Positions 53,837-64,000 of a stretch of 64,000 nucleotides of DNA are shown one piece after another. Source of the DNA: Chionoecetes opilio (lineage: Eukaryota > Arthropoda > Malacostraca > Decapoda > Majidae); assembly GCA_016584305.1 (NCBI GenBank), contig JACEEZ010000110.1, forward strand, positions 37,088 through 101,087. Reading direction: 5' to 3'. Positions within the stretch are counted from its first letter, which is position 1, and each line of letters starts with the position of its first letter. The notes under the pieces were generated by a model. It searched no databases, was not told the DNA's origin, and worked only from the letters and a program-made list of their open reading frames with translations. The translations under genes and the position numbers were made by a program.

Positions 53837-54290
53837 TGTAAGGTGGTAAGTGGTAATGTGCGGATTCTGGGCAATCCGGCTGGCAGTTACATTGGCGACT
53901 GTGTTTTTGTCTGCGGGGCAGCTCAGGTCAGCAGATGCCCCGCGACCTCGTTCTCACTTCCCCACAATACCTCACTACGAGAGCACGCTCTCACTTGCCT
54001 CGGCTGTGCTGAGCTGGCCGGACCTGTTGTCTTGGCTTCCTCATCAACCCACGTGTTCATCAACCTAGACTGTGTAGTAATACTATCAATCTCCTGCAAC
54101 ATCATCATCGTCTTTGGAGGGAACTGTTCAACCAACAGGCGTAATGGGCGTAAGGCGAAAGGCCTTAATGGGCGTAATAGAACCACCACGTGCCTTGGCC
54201 GTTCTCCGCCACTTGCTACCCGTTACCACACTGCTGCAACCACATGCCCTGCAGTTCTCCTCTACAAATACCACAAGATCCACCATTTCA
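53837..54290 (+). repeat. 5' LTR
   Basis: It begins TGTAAGGTGG and ends CCACCATTTCA. After the first 60 bases it is nearly identical to the 3' LTR except for a missing short duplication (CATCAACCCACGTGT region). The downstream TTGGTGGTGGTAAGGACC occupies the primer-binding position. Confidence 0.8.
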
Positions 54291-56001
54291 TTGGTGGTGG
54301 TAAGGACCTGGTGATCTGATTGACCTCCCGCCCACGACGTGGCTTTTTTGACGTGCATCACAGAGTATCGTGTCCTGTGCCGCTTCCCACACGTGGCTTC
54401 CTGACCGTGCATCGCTGCTGCCCTTTCAACGGATGCCCTGGACCCTGCGTCTTCCATGGTATGTCAAGATTCTTGGGCGTCCGTCCTGCTGCCTGACCGT
54501 GCCGCCCTCCTTCATTGCCTGTGCTGTCTTCAGTCTGCTCCTGCTGCTTCGCCGCCTAATGCCGCCCCTGCTGTCTCCTTCTGTGTCGCTTCCTGCTGTG
54601 GTGCCACGTGTCTTCGGTCTGGCCCCTCCTGCGGTACCTTCGTCAACTGTTCCAGCCCATCGACGCCCGACGCCCACGTCATCGCGCCCGCAAGACATCT
54701 CAAGTACGTACTTCGTTAGCTTGTATTCTATGTGTGTTTCATAAGCGTTCATTTTGGCCTCTGGGACATTTGCTGAGTGCCTTTTTAGATTTCAGTGTTT
54801 ATAGTGCGTTCATTTGGCCTCCTTTGATATTTGTGTGAAAACTTTGTGTGATATATTATTCTTTTCTTTTATCCCCGGCAGTGTCAAAATGGCGATTTCT
54901 GAGTCCACCCACCCGCCCGCCGCCCGCCCGGCTCCCCCCTTCACAAGCACCCTCCCTTCTCCCTGGTTCTGACCCGCGTGGTCGCAACCCTCACCCCCGT
55001 GTGAGGTCGGAGATTATCCCTCCCCGTCTCGCTCATCTCGCTGACCCTCGCGGTCAGGCCGAGGGATTATCTTTTGTCTCCTCGCCCTCCTACGATGTCG
55101 GCCGCCCTCCTGCGCCGCCCACCCTCCTGCGGCGCCCATGCAGCCGCCGTGCTCATAGTTGCCCATGATGCTGGCCGTCCTTGATGATGGACGCCCCACC
55201 TGTTATATATTATTTGATTTTGCTTACCGTGTCATTCTTTTTCTTTTTGTGACTTTCTTCTGGTATCTGCAATTCTTTCACAGTCTTTTCTGCTTCTTTT
55301 GCATGTTTGGTTTGTTTTCTACCCCACTTGCCTCTGTGGCTTGGTTTTGATTTAGCTTATGTTGCATGCAATTAAATTTTTGTGCTCGAACGTGGCACCT
55401 TTTGGTTGTCTGTCACTTCTCTTTGTGATTAACACCTCTTTTCCACTTCCCCTTGTGGCATGATTTACCTTTTGCTTTTTTATTAGCTTCCTTCGTAGCA
55501 CGCATTTTATTTATGTGCTCGCACGTGGTTTATTTATATTTCCCTTATTATTGTGATTACCTCAGCCTTCTCCTCCACTTCGTATATTTTGTGGTTTGGT
55601 ATTGCTTTAGCCCCTTTTGTAGTTTCTTTTACACGCACGTGGCTCCTTGTGCTAGTAATTGGCTCATTTTCGATGTCTGTCACTTCTCTTGTGATTAACA
55701 TTTCTTTTCTGCATGTCACTTCTCGTTGTGATTACCTTAGTTTTCGGCCCGCTTTCCTGCTTGTGTGGTTCGTTCTCTTTCACTTCTCATTTGTGATTCT
55801 GACTGTTTTGCTTCTCCCTTTCCTTCCATATATATGTATTGTGTGTGCAATATATTATCCCTTTTTGGTGTTGTATTTCAATTATTTGTTTTCTATGTTT
55901 GCTATCTGGCAATTATGTACCTTGTTCACTTATTATTTGTTCATGTCCCTTTCTGTTGTATAACGTGTGGTCACATTGTCCTTTTTGATGGGGGGGAGGA
56001 A

Positions 56002-56602
<601 letters not shown>

Positions 56603-56986
56603 GGCCTTACTTCTCCTTAATGTATGAGGTGGCACAAAACCCAATGCGGCTCGTTCATATAAGTACTTATACAACTTGCAGTTTACACATCCTAAATACA
56701 CGCAGTACATAAATACACTTGCAGTTTACACATCCTAAATGCAATGATTTCATGTAAACATATCAACATTTTGCAAGTAAATGGTATAATATTATTCTAA
56801 CACCACAAAGGATTACTGATTTTGTAAAATTGATGAAATATTATAACAAAATATGTTCTGCTAAAATGCCTAAATTTTACAAAAGAAAAATCATACATTT
56901 ACAAAATTATCTATACAGAAAATAAGAGAACAATAGATATACGATAAAACAACTGATAAAACTGACTAGAAACAAAAATACAGTGT
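56603..56986. other. Intron DNA, nothing recognised
   Basis: AT-rich sequence with a short repeated ACTTGCAGTTTACACATCCT (56674 and 56717). No frame or element was seen. Confidence 0.5.
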
Positions 56987-57014
56987 GAATTTCACCACCT
57001 CTTACCAGAGGTGG

Positions 57015-57356
57015 GGAGGCGGTAGCGGAGCGGTTAGTCTCCGACTGGCGTTCTCAGTGACCCGAGTTCGATCCCCGAAGAAACCCAAAACCTTTCTGCA
57101 CCGTCGAGTGGCCTAAGAACACCCACATGCCCTGCCTATCAACTCTACCTTCGACTGCGAGTGCATCGGAGGACACAGGGGGGTGGCATGAGCCTCACAG
57201 GCGTCACTATAAGAATCCTGCCTGCGCCACCAACGGGCGAGGACCAACCATCAGAACCCTCTAGTGAACCTCCAGAGCCTACCATCCGAGCTTTGGGTCA
57301 CCACTGCCTACAGGTGCTATAGGCACAGATGTAAAAAAAAAAAAAAAAAAAAAAAA
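57015..57356 (+). repeat. tRNA-derived SINE, full length
   Basis: The head contains an RNA polymerase III A box (TAGCGGAGCGGTTAG) and B box (GAGTTCGATCCCC) at tRNA-like spacing. A 250-bp body follows, then a hairpin tail TGCCTACAGGTGCTATAGGC and a poly-A run. Target duplications AGAGGTGG lie at 57007-57014 and 57357-57364. Partial copies occur at 1-30, 43827-44372 and 52133-52432. It lies in the 23.9-kb LPCAT intron, 94 bp from the exon. Confidence 0.88.
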
Positions 57357-57450
57357 AGAGGTGGTGAAATTCCTGTCATCATACATGTTGAAGATCTATA
57401 AGGTATATTATGTATGAGAATGCGATATAAGATGGAGCTCTGAAACTCAC

Positions 57451-57576
57451 CCAAGACGCTGACGCAGCTTCCGGAACTCAATCAAGCCTATCTCACAGGG
57501 TAGGTTCTTGAGCTTGGCCTTGTGCATTAAGCGGCAGTCATCATAGGTGTAGTCTGCCACTGGCACACCCAAAGCA
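57451..57576 (-). CDS. LPCAT: LPCAT-family acyltransferase, pre-EF-hand exon (most upstream in window)
   Basis: The acceptor TTTGACAG precedes 57576 and the donor GTGAGT follows 57451. One base completes a codon, 41 codons follow, and two bases (GG) carry over to exon 33380-33533. It encodes ALGVPVADYTYDDCRLMHKA and IGLIEFRKLRQRL. These match the LGIPVTDHTYEDCRL and GLVEFTKI segments of vertebrate LPCAT1/2 between the acyltransferase domain and the EF-hands. The enzyme uses acyl-CoA to convert lysophosphatidylcholine to phosphatidylcholine at the ER. Upstream exons with the HxxxxD motif would lie beyond 64000; none was found between 57577 and the window end. Confidence 0.88.
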
Positions 57577-57675
57577 CTGTCAAACAAATTAAGTTTCCAT
57601 TCAGTCATTTCTGTCTCAATCTATATACATGATATAGAAAATTCATGATTTGAACAACTACTTATCAAATCATAG

Positions 57676-57869
<194 letters not shown>

Positions 57870-59153
57870 ACACACTGTGCATACAATGCTGATATAATTA
57901 TTACCTTTGTTTCTCAAATTGAGCAAGGTAATATTTCACTAATATTCAACATATTAGTGAAATGGGCTACACCCTTTCTTACATTAAACCCTCAGCTTTT
58001 GCACATTTGGATATCGCATTATTCAGCTATCACGGGATCCTTAAAATCTGCATATTTTCCCTATAGCTGCCAGATATAATCAGAGCTATCATTCACTGAG
58101 ATTGGCAAACAATACTATAAAAATTTGACAATCCCTTTCATAAGTCATTAGACATACATGATACAATACTCTCCCTGATTGGTCAACGTCACAGGGCTAA
58201 CAAACGCTATGATTGGCCACCACTCATCCTTACTTATATTGCGTCAGTCAGTGCTCATCTCCCATACCTAGATGAGATGGCCTATCATGTTCTTTCATTC
58301 CATTTTGTGATGTTTCATTGCTTATTAACCCTCTTGCGCACGGAACGCACATATGCGTCATAATGTCTTCACACGAACACGAAACATCACATCATCGCAT
58401 CGAATGAACATCGAAAACATCAAACAAATATGTCAAAAAACATAATAAAATTCGTAGAAAATAAGTTTCGGGTGTAAGTACGTCAATTTTTGGTAAGTCA
58501 AAGATGAGCATAATTTGTATAAAATAAGTAAACGAATTGGTAAAATTGTTCCGCCCACGAAAGGCTCACTGGAATATAAATGTCAGTATTTGCCCAAGCA
58601 GACTGAATGTGCGCTGTCTCCATTTTCTGACCAGTTTCCTTCCTATATGTAAGATAACTCGCGTTACCGTACGCATTGCTTCCATTTTCTATGCAAGTGG
58701 AATTTGTGCAAAGTGAATTGGTGGTGTTGTATCGCAAAGTGTCACTCCATATTTCTAGGGAATTCTTTTAAGATAAGAAACTAGTCATGTCTAATAGAAA
58801 AAAGCGCAGTGAGACCATGACTGATAGTGAAAATTATGTTGAATATGCAGGGACTGGAGACTGTCTGAGTGATTGAGTTACCTCGCACGTGGGGACTCAA
58901 TCATCGGAGATATCATGGTGATTTCGGTTTTCATTTATTTTCTCAAAATCTAATTAACATTTTTAAATGGAAATACTACCACTGTAAAGATCATAAAAAG
59001 AAGATTTTAATAAAGTGTAGTACGTAAAATGTTCATGCAATGCCAGGATTTTGGGTACTCTATAATGGATCGAAAAGGCATGAAGGGAATGATAAGGCAC
59101 GATAATGTATACTAAGATCATTTTACTTTAATTCTAGGTATGATGTTGTATAT
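57870..59153. other. Intron DNA with possible piggyBac 5' remnant
   Basis: TTAACCCTCTTGCGCACGGA at 58326 has the TTAA-CCCT form of piggyBac-type ends. A 28-codon frame at 58788-58874 (MSNRKKRSETMTDSENYVEY) resembles an acidic transposase N-terminus. No matching right end was found. Otherwise nothing is recognised. Confidence 0.35.
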
Positions 59154-59169
59154 TATATTATATATATAT

Positions 59170-59201
<32 letters not shown>

Positions 59202-59230
59202 ATATATATATATATAATATATATAATATT
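59154..59230. repeat. AT microsatellite
   Basis: An AT tract lies next to the poly-T (retrotransposon poly-A) end at 59248. Confidence 0.9.
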
Positions 59231-59380
59231 AGGTATAATCAGCATTCTTTTTTTTTTTTTTTTACATCACAAAGGACTGGCCAAGGGCACAACAAAAATG
59301 GTAACACAAAGCCCGCTTAGTTACCAGTCCCTATAAAGAAGACAGTAAAAGAATAAAATAAAAAAGAGGGGTCAGCCAAT

Positions 59381-62062
59381 TTAGTTCGGGAGGTGTCTTG
59401 TTACTCTTCTTTTGAAAAGATTTAAGTCATACGAAAGTGGAAAAATAGAAACAGGAAGAGAGTTCCAGAGTTTACCAGTGAAAGGGATGAAAGAGTAAAG
59501 ATACTGATTAACTCTTGCATTAGGAAGATGGACAGAATAGGGATGAGAATGAGTAGAAAGTCTTGTGCAGCGAGGCCGCGGGAGGGGGGGAGGCATGCAG
59601 TTAGCAAGTTCAGAAGAGCAGTGAGCATGAAAATAACGGTAGAAGAGAGCAAGAGAAGCAACATTGCGGCGGTGATTTAAAGATTGAAGACAGTCAGTCA
59701 GAGGAGAGGAGTTGATGAGACGAAAAGCTTTTGGCTCGACCCTGTTTAGGAGAGCTGTATGAGTGGATCCTCCTCAAATATGTGAGACATACTCCATACA
59801 TGGGCGGATAAGGCCCCTGTAGAGAGCAAGCAATTGGGAGGGAGAAAAAAAGGACGCAGACCTTAGGTTAGGTTAGGTTAGGACACCTAACTTCTTAGAA
59901 GCTGTTTTAGCAAGAGATGAGATGTGAGATTTCCAGTTCAGATTTTTAGTAAAGGATAGTCCTAGAATGTTCATTGTAGAAGAAGGAGATAGTTGAGTTT
60001 CATTGAAGAAGAGGGGATAGCTATCTGGTAGGTTTTGTCGAGTAGATAGGTGAAGAAATTGGGTTTTTGAGGCATTGAACAAAACAAGGTTTGCTTTGCC
60101 CCAATCAGAAATTATAGAAAGATCAGAAGTTAGGCGCTCGGTGGCATCTCTCCGTGAATCACTTAGTTCCTGTTGAGTTGGACGTCTAATAAACGACGTT
60201 GAAAAATGCAGGGTAGAATCATCTGCGTAGGAGTGGATAGGGCTTTGAGTCAGACTTAGCAGATCATTAATGAATAATAGAAAGAGAGTGGGTGATAGGA
60301 CAGAACCCTGGGGAACACCACTATTGATAGATTTAGGAGAAGAACAATGTCCGTCTACAGTAGCTGCAATAGAACGGTTTGAAACGAAACTTAAGATGAA
60401 GGTACAGTGAGAAGGATAGAAACCGAACGAGGGTAGTTTGGAAATTAAAGATTTGTGCCAGACTCTATCAAAAGCTTTTGATATGTCAAGGGCAACAGCA
60501 AAAGTTTCACCGAAACCCCTAAAGGAGGATGACCAGGGTTCAGTTAGGAAAGCTAGAAGATCGCCAGTAGATCGCCCTTTACGGAAACCGTACTGACGAT
60601 CAGATAGAAGATTGTGAGCTGATAGATGCTTAAGAATCTTCTTATTAAGTATAGATTCAAAAACTTTAGAAAGGCAGGAAGTCAAAGCTATAGGACGGTA
60701 GTTTGAAGGATTAGAACGGTCACCCTTCTTAGGAACAGGTTGGATGTGAGCAAACTTCCAGCAAGAAGGAAAGGTGGAAGTAGATAGACAAAGACGGAAA
60801 AGTTTGACCTGGCAGGGTGCAAGCACAGAAGCACAGTTTTTGAGAACAATAGGAGGGACTCTGTCAGGACCTTCGTCAGGCGCCTTCCGAAGATCTAGGC
60901 CAGGAAGGGCAAAGAAAACATCATTACGAAGGATCTTAATGACAGGCATAATATAGTCAGAGGGTGGAGGAGAAGGAGGAACAAGCCCTTCATCAACCAG
61001 AGTGGAATTTTTAGCAAAGGTTTGAGCGAAGAGTTCAGCTTTAGAAGTAGATGAGACAGCTGTGGAGCCATCTGGGTGAAGCATAGGAAGGAAAGATGAA
61101 GAAGAAAAATTGTTAGAGATGTTATTTGCTAGATGCCAGAAGTCACGAGAGGAATTTGATTCAGAAAGATTTTGACATTTTTTATGAATGAAAGAGTTTT
61201 TGGTAAGTTGAAGTAAAGATTTGGCATGATTACGGGCAGAAATATAAAGGGCATGAGTTTCAGGAGATAGATGCTTACGGTACCGTTTGTGAGCCACCTC
61301 TCTATCTCGGACAGCATGAGAACAAGCAGAGTTAAACCAAGGTTGACGGGCTTTAGGATTAGAGAAAGTGTGTGGAATGTACGCCTCCATGCCAGAGACT
61401 ATGACCTCAGTTATGCGTTCTGCACAAAGAGATGGGTCTTTGACATGGAAGCAGTAATCATTCCATGGAAAATCAGAGTAGTACTGCCTTAGGTCTTCCC
61501 ACTTAGCTGAGTTGCCAGAAGCACCTCCGCTTAGGTGGGTCCCGAGGCGGCACCCCGGAGCGATAGGACAGGTTACAGAAATAAGATTGTGATCGGAGGA
61601 ACCCAACAGAGAGAATAGTTTCACAGAGTAAGCAGAAGGGTTAGTAGTTAGGAAAAGATCAAGAATGTTGGACGTGTCTCCAAGGCAGTCAGGAATACGG
61701 GTAGGGTGCTGCACCAGCTGCTCTAGGTCTTGGAGGATAGAAAAGTTGTAGGCTTGTTCACCAGGTTGGTCAGTGAAAGAAGATGATAGCCAAAGCTGGT
61801 GGTGAACATTGACGTCCCCAAGAATGGAAATTTCTGCTAAAGGAAAATGAGATGAGATGTGCTCCACTTTTGATGTTAAATAGTCAAAGAATTTTACATA
61901 GTCAGAGGAGTTAGGTGAGAGATACACAGCACAGATAAATTTAGTAAGAGAGTGACATTGAAGTCGAAGCCAAATAGTAGAAAATTCGGAAGATTCAAGG
62001 CCGTGGGCACGAGAGCAAGTGATGTCATTGCGCACATATGTCATAAAGCCCCTTTCACACAT
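59381..62062 (-). pseudogene. Endonuclease-reverse transcriptase of a non-LTR element
   Basis: A 729-codon open frame (59873-62062) starts within an APE-type endonuclease: [12 protein letters not shown] near 61800 (GDxN variant) and SSDHNLISV near 61570. The reverse transcriptase has [20 protein letters not shown] (about 60690-60750), [39 protein letters not shown] and the catalytic [10 protein letters not shown] (DD codons at 60218-60223). The frame ends at a stop in a TTAGG repeat (59863-59882). The C-terminal region resumes in other frames with ARVNQYLYSFIPFTGKLWNS and ends at RRVTRHLPN (59381). It would nick target DNA and copy element RNA. The reverse transcriptase itself looks intact. 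Confidence 0.85.
59863..59882 (+). repeat. Interstitial (TTAGG)4
   Basis: Four exact TTAGG units, the arthropod telomere motif, lie inside the retrotransposon coding region exactly where its long frame stops. Degenerate TTAGG/TTACG runs also occur near 28905-28943 and in each family A copy. Confidence 0.85.
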
Positions 62063-62220
62063 TCATTCGTCATGACATATCCTTGCTTTCCTGCCTTCCT
62101 TCTTTCCTTCCTCCCTTCCTTCCCTCTTATAGTAACTTGCCTCCAGTAACTGACTTTAACCAGTATTCACTGAATACGCTAAAATTTATATCCTTCTTAA
62201 AGCCCCTTTCACACATTCAC
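62044..62220 (+). repeat. Direct repeat AAAGCCCCTTTCACACATTC
   Basis: The 21-bp sequence starting AAAGCCCCTTTCACACATTC occurs at 62045 and again at 62200, about 155 bp apart, with a CCTT-rich spacer. The first copy overlaps the 5' end of the retrotransposon frame. The second starts a CACGG-rich block. Confidence 0.6.
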
Positions 62221-62842
62221 GATTCGAGCCACGGTGCTCCACGGATCATGCTCCGTATCAGCACCGCGTGCATGTCCGTCACAATCCGTGGGACTCCGTC
62301 CCCTGACGTGAGTTACCGTCCCGACAACGGTGCGCACCGGCTCGAGCCAGAACATTTTTGGTCATGTTATATTATTTGAATATACCGTGAATCACCTTAA
62401 CACCTCCGTGTGGGCACCGTAGGAGCACCATGCAATGCCGTAGTTCAACGTACTACACCGTGACGCACCATGGTGCAATCAAGTAGTGATGGTATGCCAA
62501 GGCAGCGTCACGGTATATGCCGGAGGATGTACGGTGACCGTGACACACCGTAGCAATGCCGTGGCTTTCCGTGATGCAATAGCACGACAAACCATGGCGG
62601 CAACACGATAATTGTACGGAGAACCACGGGACGGGAAGACAGCACTGCGGTGATGGTACGGGGAGTCGAGATGACGACACGATAACCTTGGGATGTGGCA
62701 TCGGCGCTTTACGGCGCTTCACGCTTCAGGTTGCGCGACGGTCGTAATATAAGTAGCGCGGTACTATACCTACAACTCTGTCAGTTTCCCGAAGCTATTT
62801 GCATGATACCCGTGCATTTACCTCACATGTTCGAGGAGGAGG
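62200..62842. other. CACGG/CCGTG-rich block, possible Harbinger-type remnant
   Basis: The block starts AAAGCCCCTTTCACACATTC and is dense in CACGGTG, CCGTGAC and GCACCATG motifs on both strands. This resembles the interior of the nested AAGGC element in family A. No matching right terminus was found, so this may be a truncated MITE. Confidence 0.4.
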
Positions 62843-62854
62843 ATATATATATAT

Positions 62855-62943
<89 letters not shown>

Positions 62944-62952
62944 AGGATGAGC

Positions 62953-63003
<51 letters not shown>

Positions 63004-63009
63004 TATATG
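62843..63009. repeat. AT microsatellite
   Basis: Two AT tracts surround an 18-bp unit GAGGATGAGCCTCATATA. No element ends were recognised. Confidence 0.95.
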
Positions 63010-63072
63010 AGTATGTTCAGAGCGGCAAAAACACTCGTCATTTCTTCGGGGTTCCTTATGTGTGCGTGCAAC

Positions 63073-63100
63073 GTTTCGCCAAGGCACTTGGCATCATCAG
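63073..63100 (-). ncRNA. Hammerhead-ribozyme-like core, incomplete
   Basis: On the minus strand CTGATGA is followed by T, a perfect 6-bp hairpin GCCAAG-TGC-CTTGGC, and GAAAC. These are the two conserved strands and stem II of a hammerhead ribozyme. Similar motifs are known in Penelope-like elements and retrozymes. The unpaired T and the lack of an obvious ACGTH cleavage strand nearby mean it may be inactive or coincidental. Confidence 0.4.
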
Positions 63101-63205
63101 GCTAAAATGATTTATATTCGTTAAAATAATACTAAAAACCTGCTAAAGCAAATATCTAAAAAATTTAAAGCAATAAAATAATCCTATATTATCTAAAAAC
63201 TAAAA

Positions 63206-64000
63206 ACATAATTTATACTTTAACAAACCTTGATGTGTATGCTGTCTAGGTTGGCAGAGGACTGAATGAACAATGATATTACAGGTAGCATTTCGGTTCC
63301 TATGAGGCGATCGGAACGAGAGTCGGACGATCGAAACAGTGTGATAATCATTTGAGTCTCCAAATCTACTATTATTCAGCTTGCCTTTGAAGTCCTGAAT
63401 ACTTCTTGCATTAATCACTTTTGCATCCAGGATGTTCTAGGCTTCTATGCTTCTATACGGGAAGCTGTATTTTTTTTTTGTCCCTCTTGTATGTTTTCCT
63501 TTTCAATTTCTTCTCATGACCTCTTGCACTTCTATCGTCCCACACAAACAGATCTTCTCTATCAATTTTTTCCAAACCCATTAATGCTCTATACACTGCT
63601 ATAAAATCTCCCCTTTCTCTTCTTTTCTCAAGAGTTGGGAGTTTTAGTCTTGAAAGTCTTTCCTCATATGTTAAATCTCTCAGGCTTGGAGCCATTTTTG
63701 TGGCTGCTCTTTGTATTCTCTCAATCTTCCTTATATCCTTCTTTTTATGTGGTGACCAAATCACTGCCGCATATTCCAACCTTGGTCGAATCAAATATGT
63801 TATCAATTTCTTAATCATCTCTTCATCCAGATATTTGAATGCCATTCTTATATTCCTCAGCAACTGATATGTATCTCCTGTGATCTTGTTTATATGCTTC
63901 TCAGGTGACAAATTATCCGTAATCCACACTCCCAGCTCTTTTTCGACCTTTGTTTTGATTATCCATTCATTTCCCATCGAATACTTTCCTCTCTGTCTCT
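63206..64000 (-). pseudogene. Non-LTR reverse transcriptase C-terminal part (runs off window)
   Basis: The frame 63453-63977 encodes the C-terminal region of a non-LTR retrotransposon polymerase: ELGVWITDNLSPEKHINKIT, LIRPRLEYAAVIWSPHKKKD and LPTLEKRRERGDFIAVYRAL. After a frame change near 63450 it continues with AWNILDAKVINARSIQDFKG to a stop near 63200. The catalytic part would lie beyond the window. It differs from the element at 59248-62066 and shares ancestry with the fragment at 36119-36486. Confidence 0.75.

Larger units (their letters stand above)
59248..62066 (-). mobile_element. 5'-truncated non-LTR retrotransposon (jockey/CR1-like)
   Basis: On the minus strand a long endonuclease-reverse transcriptase frame is followed by a C-terminal domain, a short 3' UTR and a poly-A tail (T17 at 59248-59264 on the plus strand). 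The 5' end stops within the endonuclease domain, as is typical for incomplete target-primed reverse transcription. It is placed among jockey/CR1-type elements by the order of domains. The clade is not certain. Confidence 0.82.

Noticed and set aside
54370..55168. Pro/Ser-rich frames of 100-125 residues inside the LTR element.
   Set aside because: No gag or other domain, overlapping frames of similar length on both strands, and GC-biased composition. They are not supported as genes.
57015..57085. A tRNA gene, suggested by A and B boxes.
   Set aside because: The head is followed by a repeat body, a poly-A tail and target duplications, and other copies exist. It is a SINE.
59863..59882. A telomere or chromosome end.
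   Set aside because: Only four TTAGG units within a retrotransposon coding region, with normal sequence on both sides.

Overview
This is a eukaryotic, arthropod-type genome window, most likely from a decapod crustacean. The basis is the non-LTR, gypsy and Tigger families present, interstitial TTAGG repeats, and very long AT, GA and GT microsatellites. There is no bacterial-style gene organisation. Almost all of the sequence is transposable elements and simple repeats. No source organism can be proven from the sequence alone.

The only host gene recognised lies on the minus strand: the 3' part of a lysophosphatidylcholine acyltransferase (LPCAT family) gene. Four consecutive exons with matching splice phases lie at 57451-57576, 33380-33533, 32866-33106 and 22428-22561. 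They encode the end of the acyltransferase region, three EF-hand-like loops and a C-terminus ending in a di-lysine (KKAD) ER-retrieval motif. The introns are about 23.9 kb, 0.27 kb and 10.3 kb. The two large ones are filled with transposons. The upstream exons, including the catalytic HxxxxD exon, are not in the window.

Layout. 0-19.5 kb (downstream of the gene) is a beads-on-a-string array of terminal-inverted-repeat elements separated only by AT tracts: three copies of a 2.6-3.6 kb family (family A), a Tigger/pogo element with a decayed two-intron transposase, a hAT element nested in another element, and several MITEs. 19.6-22.4 kb is mostly unique AT-rich DNA. 22.6-24.5 kb holds two TTAA-flanked piggyBac-like MITEs beside the terminal LPCAT exon. 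25.1-30.5 kb is a decayed Ty3/gypsy element carrying two nested insertions. 33.9-36.5 kb holds a TTAA MITE, a Harbinger-like MITE and a non-LTR fragment. 37.2-53.7 kb is a second AT-separated array: a transposon of uncertain superfamily with a long transposase, a nearly intact second Tigger, two more family A copies and MITEs. 53.8-56.5 kb is a non-autonomous LTR element. A tRNA-derived SINE sits just inside the intron after the most upstream LPCAT exon. 59.2-62.1 kb is a 5'-truncated non-LTR retrotransposon, and the window ends in a second reverse-transcriptase fragment.

Most coding capacity is therefore mobile-element derived and most of it is broken. The interesting points are structural: targeting of AT tracts by TA-inserting elements, precise empty sites provided by paralogous copies, PCNA-binding motifs kept in both Tigger transposases, a SINE inserted into a hairpin, and a block at about 43.7-53.9 kb whose indel pattern suggests poor assembly polishing. 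No wholly new multi-gene system was seen.
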